NCBI GenBank assembly: GCA_016214035.1 | Contig: JACRPF010000009.1 | Span: 62,001-126,000, forward strand | From: Spirochaetota bacterium | GTDB lineage: Bacteria > Spirochaetota > Brachyspiria > Brachyspirales > JACRPF01 | Length of the DNA stretch: 64,000 nucleotides | Reading direction: 5' to 3' | Shown here: piece by piece, positions 1 to 9,800 of the stretch | Layout of the letters: each line of letters opens with the position of its first letter | Position numbering within the stretch: the stretch's first letter is position 1 | Translations under genes and position numbers: made by a program | Notes under the pieces: model-generated | Seen by the model: the letters and a program-made list of their open reading frames with translations, nothing else | Databases searched by the model: none | Told to the model about the DNA's origin: nothing

Positions 1-516
1 CCGCACGAAAGCATATCTCCTGCGCGTAAGTTCCGTTCAGCGCAACCATATCGAATATCGCGGTGTATGACGGAATGCATACGATATCGAGACTGCCGAG
101 TGGAAAGGCTATCTCGAAAAACGGTTCGATGATCGGCACAACACCGAATGATGAGTCTCCGCCGGCGAATATGATATATGACGCATATATTCCGGCACCT
201 GCACCGATTCGCAGTTTTATCGGTGCGCTGAGAAACTCATACGCTATGCTGCCGGTGACAGGCGCCGCGAAGAGTATATTGCTCACCGGTATCGGCGATG
301 ACGGCCCGAAGAGACGCGCTTCCGCAGTACATCCGATACGGAACGGACCGTCACCCAGCGGCGCACGCCAGAGAAAACCGGCTCCGGGACCGCCGAAGGT
401 ATGTGCCGTGTCGCCGGACAGCGATGACAGACTGAGCGAAAATCCGGTTTCGCCGGACAGCGACAGCGTGACAATAACTGCCGCAAGGATGATTGAAAAC
501 AATGTGCCGAATTTCA
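1..516 (-). CDS. Exported beta-barrel-like protein, C-terminal part missing
   Basis: The reading frame runs from ATG at 516 off the left edge with no stop, so only the N-terminal 172 residues are visible. It starts MKFGTLFSIILAAVIV, a signal-peptide pattern, then shows glycine-rich alternating hydrophobic/polar stretches with motifs such as GGPGAGFLW and GAGAGIYASYI, as in small outer-membrane beta-barrel proteins. A GGAGG ribosome binding site lies close to the ATG. The next gene on the same strand ends 88 bp upstream. Placement in the outer membrane is inference; no specific family is recognised. Confidence 0.65.
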
Positions 517-604
517 TGCGACCTCCGGAAGATGCGTATAAATTTAACACCACTGGGTGCGACAATTGCACTGTCGCAGCAGTAGATCAGGGATTTATGA
601 TCAA

Positions 605-1984
605 TTATTTCGACGCATACCGCTGATGCGCGATCAGTGCAAGACCCTTCGAAATCGACGTGAACAGCTCAGCGCTTTTCATCCTGTCTCTGCCGAAACG
701 CCGTTCCAGTATCTGCTGCACCAACGGAATCTGCGTACTTCCGCCGACGGGGATGACCATGTCGATGTCGGCGGTGGTGAGTCCGGCGCGTTTGATTACC
801 TCGTCGATGAGTGACGCCACGTTTTCCGCATGGCCGGCGATGGCTGTCTCAAATTCTGTCCGGTGTATGGTGCTCGCGATTCCCGACGGGCCGAAGCTCA
901 CGGCCATCGGTGCCGCCGTTTTTGACGACAGCGCTATCTTCGTCTCTTCACAGGCGCGCATGAACGCGTAACCGTAATTACCCTTAACGAGATGATAGAG
1001 CGCAGCACCTGCGTTCGGGTTGTCGCATGTCTGGCGTATTTCCATGAAAAGCGTTTCGTAATGCGCCTGCGAGAGTTCCATGATGCCGTCGAGTGTGAGA
1101 AGTTTGTCGTAGATGACGGCGGGCATGTCGCGGAGCACGCCGCCGATGGACCGTGTATGCGCGCCCCTGCCGAGAAGCGGATGAAGGAGTTTCTGTATCT
1201 CGCGGTCGAAATCGTCACCGCCGAGGAGAAGCCCCGCGTTCGCGCGGACAACGGCTTCATGATGTTCGATGCCCACCACCGAACAGTCGAGCGTTCCGCC
1301 GCCGAAGTCGAAGACGAGTGCCGTACCGTCGGCAAGCGTCCGTGCCCGTTCCACCGAGGCGGCAACGGGTTCGAGCGCAAAACTCACCTCGCGGAATCCC
1401 GCTTCCTTTGCCGCGGTGGTTATCTGCATCTCATAGTGGCGTTTCATCGCCGGCTCCTGCTCAACGGGCACCGGCATGCCCACGACAATGGCATCGCAGC
1501 GTGAGCCGGTCTGTGCACGTACGGCGTCCATGATGGCCCGGAAGAACTGCTCCAGAAGACGGAAGAGCGGAAGATTGTCGTTGAACACCTGCATACGCCG
1601 TATCGTCGGATATCTGAGCGCGGTCTTGAGCGATTTGAAAAAACGTCCCTTGAGCGCAGTATCTTCAAGCGTGTGTATGGGTACCGAGACGGTGGTGGAA
1701 TCCTCTTTCATGCCGAGTTGCGCGGCCTTTGTCTCCGATAATACGACATTGATATCGATTGAACGGTCGAGGTCCCTGCGGACGAATTTCGACTGATGTC
1801 CGGTATGGTCGGAAAGGTAGGTGGCGATGGCATCCATGCCGACAAAATATTTTCCGCGTCTGCGCCGGTAGAGACATGTCGGAAAGAACGACTCGCCCTT
1901 GAACTGAATGTCGACGGCAGTGCCGTCCTTGACGATGGCCGCTGCGGAATTACTGGTGCCGAAATCGCAACCGATGCTGATCAT
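605..1984 (-). CDS. Hsp70-family protein, YegD-like
   Basis: The 459-residue protein opens with MISIGCDFGTSNSAAAIVKDG, the phosphate-1 loop of the actin/Hsp70 ATPase fold. It also has VFDFGGGTLDCSVVG (phosphate-2), GGDDFDREI and VIPVGGSTQIPLVQ (adenosine-binding). Its length matches E. coli YegD (about 450 residues) and is too short for a full DnaK substrate-binding domain, so it is probably a chaperone-like ATPase of unknown client. The start at 1984 was chosen because the FGTSN motif must be N-terminal, because GGGAG precedes that ATG, and because a TTGACT-N16-TATACT promoter lies 60-90 bp upstream. The open frame continues upstream to 2527, but only antisense to the AraC gene. Confidence 0.85.
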   Translation of the reverse strand: MISIGCDFGTSNSAAAIVKDGTAVDIQFKGESFFPTCLYRRRRGKYFVGMDAIATYLSDHTGHQSKFVRRDLDRSIDINVVLSETKAAQLGMKEDSTTVSVPIHTLEDTALKGRFFKSLKTALRYPTIRRMQVFNDNLPLFRLLEQFFRAIMDAVRAQTGSRCDAIVVGMPVPVEQEPAMKRHYEMQITTAAKEAGFREVSFALEPVAASVERARTLADGTALVFDFGGGTLDCSVVGIEHHEAVVRANAGLLLGGDDFDREIQKLLHPLLGRGAHTRSIGGVLRDMPAVIYDKLLTLDGIMELSQAHYETLFMEIRQTCDNPNAGAALYHLVKGNYGYAFMRACEETKIALSSKTAAPMAVSFGPSGIASTIHRTEFETAIAGHAENVASLIDEVIKRAGLTTADIDMVIPVGGSTQIPLVQQILERRFGRDRMKSAELFTSISKGLALIAHQRYASK

Positions 1985-2046
1985 ACGATATCTCCCGACG
2001 ATGGTAATGTGCAGATTTGTCGATGGCAGTTGAACAAGGGAGCGAC

Positions 2047-2074
2047 AGTATATATCTACGGGCGATAGAGTCAA
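2047..2074 (-). promoter_or_regulatory. Sigma70-like promoter of the YegD-like gene
   Basis: On the minus strand TTGACT (2074-2069), a 16-bp spacer and TATACT (2052-2047) are seen. The predicted transcript starts near 2040, giving a leader of about 56 nt. It is back to back with the AraC promoter at 2094-2122. Confidence 0.6.
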
Positions 2075-2093
2075 TTTCAAAAGATTCATCTGA

Positions 2094-2122
2094 TGGAAAA
2101 AATATCCGGCATCGGATATACT
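2094..2122 (+). promoter_or_regulatory. Sigma70-like promoter of AraC gene, leaderless arrangement
   Basis: TGGAAA (2094-2099), a 17-bp spacer and TATACT (2117-2122) are seen. The ATG at 2129 lies 6 nt after the -10 box, about where transcription should begin, so the mRNA would have little or no leader. No Shine-Dalgarno sequence precedes either possible ATG. Confidence 0.5.
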
Positions 2123-2128
2123 GACGGT

Positions 2129-2878
2129 ATGCAGCGCATCATAACGGTAAACCGCACGCATTCGCCCGGAAGGGAGAACCCGCGCCACGCGCATGATATG
2201 TGGGAGATCGTCCTCTATACCGGCGGCAGCGGCAGTGTAATGCTTCCGAATCGCGAACAGCCGCTCATCCCGGGCGACATCTACTGTTTCCCGCCGGGGA
2301 ACGCACATGGCGAACGATCCGAAAAGGGTTACGACAGCATGTGGATAATGTTCGACGGATTCGCCATCGCGTCGCAGACGGTGCTCACCGCGCACGATCC
2401 GGTGCACGCACCCTTCCGCATCCTCTGCGATCTGCTCTATCACGAATTCCGTCTGCACGCGGAAAGCGATGCGTGCAAGAATATTCTCTCGCTCATCATC
2501 GGTTATATCACGCGCTTCTCGTCGCATACCGAGGATGACGCGCGTGTTGAGGCTGTGAAATCAACGCTCATCGCGAACATCGGCAATCCGGATTTCAGAT
2601 TGCGCAAGGCGCTCGCGTCGTTCGGCTGCTCAACGTCGTTCATGCATGCGCATTTCAAAAAGGTGACGGGCGTTTCGCCGCTCCAGTATCTCATCGATCT
2701 GCGCATACGCGACAGCAAGGCGATGCTTTCGATACCGAAGCTTACGCTCCGGACCGTGGCGCGGCAGGTTGGTTTCCGCGATCCGTATCATTTCTCGCGG
2801 GCGTTCAAACAGAAGACCGGCATGTCGCCGGCGGATTTCCGTTCCGGGGCATCATCGCAGAGACGGAAAGCAACATGA
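2129..2878 (+). CDS. AraC-family transcriptional regulator
   Basis: The N-terminal part (HAHDMWEIVLYTGGSG, then PGDIYCFPPGNAHGE) is a cupin-type sugar-sensing domain. The C-terminal 100 residues carry the double helix-turn-helix, with TVARQVGFRDPYHFSRAFKQKTGMSP as the second HTH. The 249-residue length is normal for short AraC regulators. An in-frame ATG at 2093 would overlap the predicted -35 box, so 2129 is preferred. Its stop overlaps the start of the following epimerase-like gene by four bases (ATGA), so the two are probably translated together and the regulator likely senses that enzyme's sugar or pathway. The effector is unknown. Confidence 0.88.
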   Translation: MQRIITVNRTHSPGRENPRHAHDMWEIVLYTGGSGSVMLPNREQPLIPGDIYCFPPGNAHGERSEKGYDSMWIMFDGFAIASQTVLTAHDPVHAPFRILCDLLYHEFRLHAESDACKNILSLIIGYITRFSSHTEDDARVEAVKSTLIANIGNPDFRLRKALASFGCSTSFMHAHFKKVTGVSPLQYLIDLRIRDSKAMLSIPKLTLRTVARQVGFRDPYHFSRAFKQKTGMSPADFRSGASSQRRKAT

Positions 2879-3726
2879 ATTTTGGCGCACACTGTTACCT
2901 GTTTACCGATCGATGGTCGGACAAAGAATTGCCGCTGCTTGACCGCGCACGAGCACTCGGCCTTACGATGTTCGAAATTGCCGTCGGTGATGATGTGCAT
3001 TTCGATTATCGCAGAACGGCGGACCGCGCGAAAGCGCTCGGACTTGATCTCATCGTCAGTCCCGGAGGAGTATGGCCGTCAGCATGTGATCTGTCGTCGG
3101 ATAATGCGGATGAACGCAAACTCGGTCTTGCGTGGCATACAAGGCAGATCGATATTGCGGCGGAACTCGGCGCACAGGCATACGCGGGTGCGCTCTACGG
3201 TCATCCGGGTACGGTAAAACGCCGCCGTCCGCCGGATGAAGAATATCACCGAATAGCGGAGGGTCTTCACGCGCTTGCGGAGTACGCCCATCGTGCCGGT
3301 GTTGTACTCGCACTTGAACCGATGAGCCATTTCCGCACGCATCTGGTGAATACTCCCGAGCAGGTGATGCGTCTTATATCGCTTGCCGACCATGCGGGTA
3401 TTTTCGCGCTCCTTGACACCTATCACATGGTTACAGAAATACGGGATTTTGCAGCCGCGATACGCACGCTTGCGCCGAGACTGTATGCGCTCCATGCCTG
3501 TGAGAACGACCGCGGTGTTCCGGGCGGCGGATTGATCCCCTGGCAGACGATATTTCAGACCCTGCATGAAGTCGGCTTTGACGGTTATATAGGTCTCGAA
3601 GCATATAATTCATCGATCGGCGATTTCGCATATGAGCACGGCATGTTCCACGACGTCTGCCCCGACGGAGCGGCGTTCATAACGCAGGGTATGAAATATC
3701 TCCGATCAGTTCAGTTGCAAAAATAA
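2875..3726 (+). CDS. Sugar 3-epimerase / xylose-isomerase-like TIM barrel
   Basis: This 283-residue TIM-barrel protein matches the D-tagatose/D-psicose 3-epimerase type of the AP-endonuclease-2 superfamily. The metal-binding and catalytic stations are visible: LEPMSHFRTHLVNT (catalytic Glu), LLDTYHM (metal Asp), LHACENDRGVPGGG (metal His and the substrate-binding arginine loop) and LEAYN (second catalytic Glu). It probably epimerises a ketose at C3 or isomerises a related sugar. The substrate cannot be told from sequence alone. It is translationally coupled to the AraC gene upstream and followed by an acetyl esterase 45 bp later. Confidence 0.85.
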   Translation: MNFGAHCYLFTDRWSDKELPLLDRARALGLTMFEIAVGDDVHFDYRRTADRAKALGLDLIVSPGGVWPSACDLSSDNADERKLGLAWHTRQIDIAAELGAQAYAGALYGHPGTVKRRRPPDEEYHRIAEGLHALAEYAHRAGVVLALEPMSHFRTHLVNTPEQVMRLISLADHAGIFALLDTYHMVTEIRDFAAAIRTLAPRLYALHACENDRGVPGGGLIPWQTIFQTLHEVGFDGYIGLEAYNSSIGDFAYEHGMFHDVCPDGAAFITQGMKYLRSVQLQK

Positions 3727-3771
3727 CAACAAGGTTTAGTATACCCGCATCAAAAACCTCAAGGAGTCGTT

Positions 3772-4731
3772 ATGCCGCTGATAGACAAACCGCTTCCCGA
3801 ACTGTATAAGTATGAAGGACGCAATCCGAAGCCGAGCGATCACGCTGCATTCTGGGATAAAGCCCTCGCTTCCATGCATGCTATCGATCCGAAGATTGAA
3901 CTCATCCCGGCGGAATTCAAGGCGCCGAATGCCGATTGCTTCCATATGTATTTTACCGGCGACGGCGGCGCGCGCGTCTACGCGAAGCTTCTCAAACCGA
4001 AGAACCCCGCAAAAAAGCATCCGGCCGTTGTGGTGTTTCACGGATACAGCGGCAGTTCCGGCGACTGGAACGGCTATCTTTCATATGTCGGGCAGGGCTT
4101 TACCGTCGCCGCACTCGACTGCCGCGGACAGGGCGGACGGTCTGAGGATGTCGGCGGCATACACGGTACCACACAGAACGGGCATATCATCCGCGGTCTC
4201 AACGACAGCCCGGACAAGCTTCTCTTCAAATCGATCTACCTCGATACCGCACAGCTTGCGCGTATCGTCATGAATATGGATGACGTCGATGAAACGCGCG
4301 TGGGCGCATTCGGCGGATCGCAGGGCGGCGGACTCACGCTCGCCTGCGCGTCGCTTGAACCGCGCATCAAACGCGCCGCACCCACGTTCCCGTTTCTCTG
4401 CGACTACCGCCGCGTCTGGGAAATGGACCAGGCCGCGAACGCCTACGCCGAACTCAAGACCTTTTTCCGTAATTTCGATCCGCGCCATGAACGCGAGGAC
4501 GAGATATTCACCCGGCTCGGCTACATCGACGTGCAGTTTCTCACGCCGCGCATCAAGGGCGAGATACTCATGGGAACCGGTCTTATGGATAATGTGTGCC
4601 CGCCGTCGACACAGTTCGCCGCATACAATAAGATCACATCAAAGAAGAATGTGCTCATCTATCCGGACTTCGGCCATGAAGGGCTTCCAGGATTTCCTGA
4701 TCGCGTATTTGAATTCATGATGGGGCTGTAA
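3772..4731 (+). CDS. Acetyl xylan esterase / cephalosporin-C deacetylase family (CE7)
   Basis: This 319-residue alpha/beta hydrolase has the CE7 signatures: an RGQGG motif after the oxyanion strand, the nucleophile elbow GAFGGSQGGGL, the acid region GLMDNVCPPST and the catalytic histidine in FGHEGLPG. The length is typical of the family. CE7 enzymes remove acetyl groups from xylo-oligosaccharides and other small acetylated sugars. No signal peptide is seen, so it probably acts in the cytoplasm on imported oligosaccharides. AAGGAG sits 6 bp before the ATG. It ends the small AraC-epimerase-esterase operon and is followed by a terminator. Confidence 0.9.
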   Translation: MPLIDKPLPELYKYEGRNPKPSDHAAFWDKALASMHAIDPKIELIPAEFKAPNADCFHMYFTGDGGARVYAKLLKPKNPAKKHPAVVVFHGYSGSSGDWNGYLSYVGQGFTVAALDCRGQGGRSEDVGGIHGTTQNGHIIRGLNDSPDKLLFKSIYLDTAQLARIVMNMDDVDETRVGAFGGSQGGGLTLACASLEPRIKRAAPTFPFLCDYRRVWEMDQAANAYAELKTFFRNFDPRHEREDEIFTRLGYIDVQFLTPRIKGEILMGTGLMDNVCPPSTQFAAYNKITSKKNVLIYPDFGHEGLPGFPDRVFEFMMGL

Positions 4732-4762
4732 TCGAACGCGCTCTACTCGGTATAAAAAAGAA

Positions 4763-4802
4763 AACACCCGATCTCGGCATGTCCGGGACCGGGTGTTTTT
4801 TT
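4763..4802. terminator. Bidirectional intrinsic terminator
   Basis: The inverted repeat AACACCCG ... CGGGTGTT, with an inner CG-rich extension, is followed by a T run on the plus strand and preceded by an A run, so it works in both directions. It lies between the convergent esterase gene (ends 4731) and permease gene (ends 4814). Confidence 0.85.
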
Positions 4803-4813
4803 ATCGGTACGCG

Positions 4814-6877
4814 TTATTTAAACGTCGGCACCACGATCCCTTCAAGTATCACTTTTTGCGCGAGGATGAATACGATGAGCGTCGGTATTGATGTGATCAC
4901 GAGCGCCGCCATTATCATCGGGACGGACGCGTACTGCTGATACTCGTAGAGGAATACCATGAGCGTCCACATTTTCGGGTCCTGACAGGTGAGGAACGCG
5001 TGCATGAACGCGCCGTAGGCGTGCGTGAACGCGTTGAGCGCCGTCACCGCGAGTATGGGCCGCGAGAGCGGCATCGTCACGTTGAAGAAAAGCTGAAGCT
5101 CATTCGCGCCGTCGATGAGTCCGGCTTCGTAGAGTTCCGGCGGCACCGTGTCGAAAAATCCCTTTAATAAGAATATGCTGTAGCCATGCGCGAGGCCGGG
5201 CAGTATGAGCGCCCAGAAACTGTTCATGAGCGTCACGGAGATGTTCACATCATACTGCTTCGCGATATTGGGTATCAGGTATCCCGAGAGGAACACCGTC
5301 ACCGCGAGACCTATCGTCGCTGCAAGCCAGATGGGTATTTTTATTTTCAGACGCTGCAGATTATACACGAGCATGGCGAAGAAGAACACGCAGGCGGCCA
5401 CGGAGAGAATCTGCACCAGCGGGAACGATTTTACGGAGAGGAAATTCGGTATCATGAGCACTTCGCCGGGGAAGGCCATTGTCGCCATCATGAAGAGCAG
5501 GATGTAATGCGACTCCTTCAGCCGGAAACGCGACATCGCATACGCGGCCATGGGGTTCACCGTGAGCGCCGCCGCGATGGACAGGATGATGTAGATAATG
5601 GTCACCATGAGCGAATCACCGTGGAGCGCGATAAACGACAGCCCCTTAAAATAATTGTAGCCGCTGTATGCGCGCCGGATCTCGTTCTTGTGCTTGAGGA
5701 AATAATCATACTGCATCGCCGCGTAGGGTATTGTCACATTGCTGAACGACGCATATGAGGTGCCGTACGCCTTGTTGAGCGTGGCGATGGTGCCGTAACG
5801 GGCTGCAATATACGGCCGGTAACTGTCTTCAACGCGTACCGCGGACAGCGCCGTGCCCGGGCAGTAATTCGTCTTGGCGATGAAAACGCTCCAGGCGCCC
5901 ATCTTTCCGATGTCATACGGCAGCCGCGGACTGAGCGGATAATACGCGTCGCCGCGCGATTTGAGATACGTCCGCCACGACTTCTCCGCTTTTACGGTGT
6001 CGATGCGGATGAAACGCGCGGGAAATGAGCGGAGGAACTTTTCGCGTATCACCGGACCGAGTTTTCCGTCGATGATGTCCTCATGGCGGACCAGCGCGCG
6101 GTTCAGTTTGCCGTTTTTCATCCGCGCATTGGTGTATGAGGCCGGGATGGGTTCGGTGTTCTTGATGAGGAAACCGAACGGCGCGCTGTTGAAGAGCGCC
6201 ACGCGCTCGGGTATCTGTCCGGCGAGAAATTCGATGCCGTCACGGACGAATGCAGAGTTCGTATCCGGGTGACGGTGCGCGTCCTGTGAGAAAAAGCCGA
6301 TTTCACCGGTCTCGCGGTAGGTCTGATTATGCGCGACATTGATCGCCTGCAGATTATTCGTGTATTTTTTCAGAAGCCACGTGCGGTACCGCTCTGACAT
6401 GTTGTACGGAGAACTTGCGTTGCGCAGGAACGCGGGAAATTTGAATTCAACCGGGCACACATTGCTGATGAAGAATGTGAGGTCTGACGCCATACGGCTT
6501 CTCGCGTCCTCGGGGATTGACGTTACCGGCTCGAAGTCCTCGCGCTTCACGTTGAGCGGCGAGAACCAGCCGTCCTTGCCGAACGCCACCGCGATGTCGC
6601 CGAAATTCGCGCCGGTGCGGAAACCGCCCGCGCGGGAATAGGGACCGTCCGACGCGGCATCGAGGATATATTTTTTGAACAGGTGCACGTCATCGTACCA
6701 GTACCGCGGGATGAGGCGGTATTCCACCGCGTCATTGTTGTCCGCCGTGCCGATGGTCAGCATGAGCAGGAACGGGTACACCATCGTGAACGCACCGACG
6801 GTGAGTATGGCGTAGAGTGCTATCAACAGCAGTCGAACCGGTGTTGAACGTCTGCCGACAATGCTTATTAATGGCAT
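4814..6877 (-). CDS. Sugar ABC transporter permease, MalG type, with large extracytoplasmic insert
   Basis: The 687-residue protein is about 400 longer than a usual MalG-type permease (about 280). Residues 16-40 form TM1. Residues about 45-415 are hydrophilic and would face the periplasm. The remaining transmembrane helices follow from about 422, with the ATPase-contacting EAA loop at 584-604 (YEAGLIDGANELQLFFNVTMP). An extra pair of helices at about 484-533 also lies inside the permease core. The insert holds two stretches, near 163-187 and 353-383 (for example RYGTIATLNKAYGTSYASF), resembling the loop of GH42-type hydrolases, but no catalytic pair is evident. The gene starts 12 bp after the binding-protein/permease fusion with an AAAGGAG site, so the two form one operon. 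No ATPase gene is adjacent. Confidence 0.88.
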   Translation of the reverse strand: MPLISIVGRRSTPVRLLLIALYAILTVGAFTMVYPFLLMLTIGTADNNDAVEYRLIPRYWYDDVHLFKKYILDAASDGPYSRAGGFRTGANFGDIAVAFGKDGWFSPLNVKREDFEPVTSIPEDARSRMASDLTFFISNVCPVEFKFPAFLRNASSPYNMSERYRTWLLKKYTNNLQAINVAHNQTYRETGEIGFFSQDAHRHPDTNSAFVRDGIEFLAGQIPERVALFNSAPFGFLIKNTEPIPASYTNARMKNGKLNRALVRHEDIIDGKLGPVIREKFLRSFPARFIRIDTVKAEKSWRTYLKSRGDAYYPLSPRLPYDIGKMGAWSVFIAKTNYCPGTALSAVRVEDSYRPYIAARYGTIATLNKAYGTSYASFSNVTIPYAAMQYDYFLKHKNEIRRAYSGYNYFKGLSFIALHGDSLMVTIIYIILSIAAALTVNPMAAYAMSRFRLKESHYILLFMMATMAFPGEVLMIPNFLSVKSFPLVQILSVAACVFFFAMLVYNLQRLKIKIPIWLAATIGLAVTVFLSGYLIPNIAKQYDVNISVTLMNSFWALILPGLAHGYSIFLLKGFFDTVPPELYEAGLIDGANELQLFFNVTMPLSRPILAVTALNAFTHAYGAFMHAFLTCQDPKMWTLMVFLYEYQQYASVPMIMAALVITSIPTLIVFILAQKVILEGIVVPTFK

Positions 6878-6889
6878 ATCAGTGCTCCT

Positions 6890-9800
6890 TTATTTCCCGC
6901 CGCTGCTGCCGCCGCCGCTCGATTCCTTCTCGACGGAGACGCTGCGGAACTGGAGTTTGTTCATGATGCGAAGCTGGTTGAACGTGAAGCCGATGAGCAT
7001 GGCGCCGATAATCCAGGCCGCCGCCGTGGACACGCCGAACTCGAGGAACATGAACGCGTTAAACCAGATGTAGAGACCCACAGTCATCGTCTTGTCCTCC
7101 GGGCCGCCGCCGGTCATGACGAAGACGTTCTGCGAGGCGTGGAAAGCGCCGACAACCGCGCCCACGAAATTGATGAGTATAAGCGCCTTGAGATTCGGTA
7201 TCATGATGTGCACCACTTTCTTCCAGACGCCCGCGCCGTCGATGTCGGCCGCCTCGTACTGTGCGTCGGGAATGCCTTTGAGCGCCGCGAGGTAGATGAG
7301 ACATCCCGGGCCGGCATGCGCCCAGATTGAGGGGATGACCACCCAGAGCATCGCCATGTTCGGGTCCTGCAGGAATTTCTGTTCCTTGAAATCGAAGCCG
7401 CCGAGGAATACGCGCGTGAATGCGAAGAGTCCGTCCTTCATGAACTCGGGGACGATGGCGAGGAGTATGAGCGCCGAGACGATGCCGCCGATGGCTCCTG
7501 CGAAAAGTTTTTCACCGCGCTCGTTTTCTTTTTTCGACACCTGCATGAAGCAGACTATGGCGATGAGTACGAACGCCGCAAGCACGATGAACTTTACCGC
7601 TATCGCCGCGGGCACCGGCCAGGTGTTGAACCAGAGTATCATCTGATTGATGATGCCCTGTTTCGATGTGTCATACAGAAGCCCTTTCCACAGGAAGAGC
7701 GTTACGATTCCCGTTGTCACCGCGGGGAGATAATACACGGTGCGGTAAATAATCTTTCCCTTCGGTATTTCGGTAAGCATGATTGCAAGCACGATGGGTA
7801 CGAGGAATCCGATGCCGACCGAATAGCCGACATAGAGGAACGTCTGCAGGAAATAACGCCAGAAAGAACCCTGCGAGACCACCTCGATGAAATTCTTCAA
7901 TCCCACATAAGTAGATCCGCCGAGGAGCTTGTAATCCTGAAACGCCATAGCCGTGCCGCGGACAAGCGGATAATACGCCCAGACGGCGATGGTGAAGAGC
8001 GCAGGAATGAGGAAGAGATACGCATAAATGCGTCTGCGTCCGGGATGTCCGCCCACGCCGAAACCCTCATTATTCTTGAACTTCGCCTCGGCGCGCATGG
8101 CGAACTTTACGATGAAAAAACCCGCCACGACGATGCCGCTGAGCAGAATGACGAACAGCACCCAGCCGATCATCGAACGTTTTTTGATCTCTTCCTTCGG
8201 CATCTCGCCGAGCACCGTGGTGTTCACCCGCTCGACGATACCGCGCATCACGTTCGTGGGGTCCTGGGCATATTGTCCGGTGACCATGTCGATGGGGTCG
8301 TTGATCATGATATCGATGGGGATGCGGAGATCCTTTGTCATCACCTGCGTGAAGCCTTTGCAGCGCGGTTCACCCTTGCCGTAGCGGTCTATCCTGTCCC
8401 ACATGGCGAGGCGTTCTTCGGGGATGCGCGAGAGCACGTCGGCATATCCCGCCGATTTAAGAAGCGTGGGTCGCACGAGTTCAGCAAGACCCAGTTCGTA
8501 ATACACGCTCATACGTATGTGTTCCGCCTCGGGACCGGTAGAGAATTCGATATATTTCCACGCTGCGTCCTGTATCGCCTTTTTGCTGCGGCGTCCGGGT
8601 TTATCCTCTTCCGCTATTGCTGCGTTCACTCCGGCAAAATGTCCCATGATGAACACGGCGGTCTGTTCCTCTTTGGTTATCGGCGGGAGCAGCGTGTAGG
8701 TGTATTCGGTGGGGTCTTCATTGATGTTCCCCATGCCGCCTTCCTGCATCGTGATGATGCGTATGCCGATGAATTTCTGTTTTATCTCCGATGATAATCC
8801 CGCATCGACGACGCCTTTGTAGATGCGTTTCTGCACGGCCTTGTCGGTGAGGTCGAACGTATCGCCGGTGACGGGGTCAACCGCTTTCTTCGCGCGTATC
8901 ATCTCCGCCGTGATGTCGAACTCATGTCCCTTGTTGCGTATCCACGGCTGCTGCAGCAGTTTCCGGTAGAAGTTGAGTGCGCGTATCGCCTTGGGTCTGT
9001 CGGTGACGAGGCGCCACTTCGCGTCGTTGACCGTGTAATTGATCGGGAAACCGAGTGCGGTGAGTTTCTTCCGGTTCGCTTCCATCTCAGCGTGGTTTTC
9101 CGCCTCGTCGCTTACCTCTATGTTGAAGTCGCGGAAGTTCACCGGCGGATCGGGCACCTCAATAAGCTTGCCGTCCTTCTCGAAATGCGGGAGCACCACA
9201 TCGCCGCCCGCCGACCACACCCACTGCAGGAACTGCCAGCCGCTCGATGTGCGCCGGCTCAGGTCTATATAGAATCCGTAGGTGAACGGATCGTCTGGCT
9301 TGCCGCCCTCCTTGGTGGGGTCATAGGTCATCTTCCGGGCGAACTCATAGAGTTCATCCCAGTCTTTCGGCAATCGTCCGCCGAGGCCTGCGTTGGCGAA
9401 TGTGGGATTGTGACAGCCGAGCATCATATTATAGTAGAGCGTGGGCACCACGTAGATGTTGCTCGCATCCTGACAGAATTTCCAGAGCTTCGACGGAGCA
9501 TAGATGCCGCGGTACGGCTGATTGTATTCCTTCTGATACTGTTTAAGATAATCGTTGAGCGGTATGAGGAATTTCTGGTCGCGATAATCGGCGACATGCC
9601 GGGTGAGTAGCCAGAATACGTCCGGTGCCACGCCGCCGATGACGGCGAAAAAGTCCGTACCTTCGCTTCCCGGTGCTTCAACCGCAAGCGGGACCACCGC
9701 GCGCACCTTGTATTTCGGATATCGTTTAATGAACGCTTCAAATATCTTCCGCCGGGCTATCCATGTGGGATCGGAGGTGAACACGCTCGGTATGGATTTG

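Noticed and set aside
63-626. Plus-strand open frame of 187 codons
   Set aside because: It is antisense to a minus-strand frame with signal peptide and ribosome site (1-516), and its own product has no recognisable features.
1985-2527. N-terminal extension of the YegD-like protein
   Set aside because: The extension is antisense to the AraC gene and precedes the FGTSN motif that must be near the N-terminus. The promoter lies inside it.
4763-4802. Possible regulatory hairpin of the permease gene
   Set aside because: Its position at the 3' ends of two convergent genes with flanking T/A runs makes a terminator the simpler reading.
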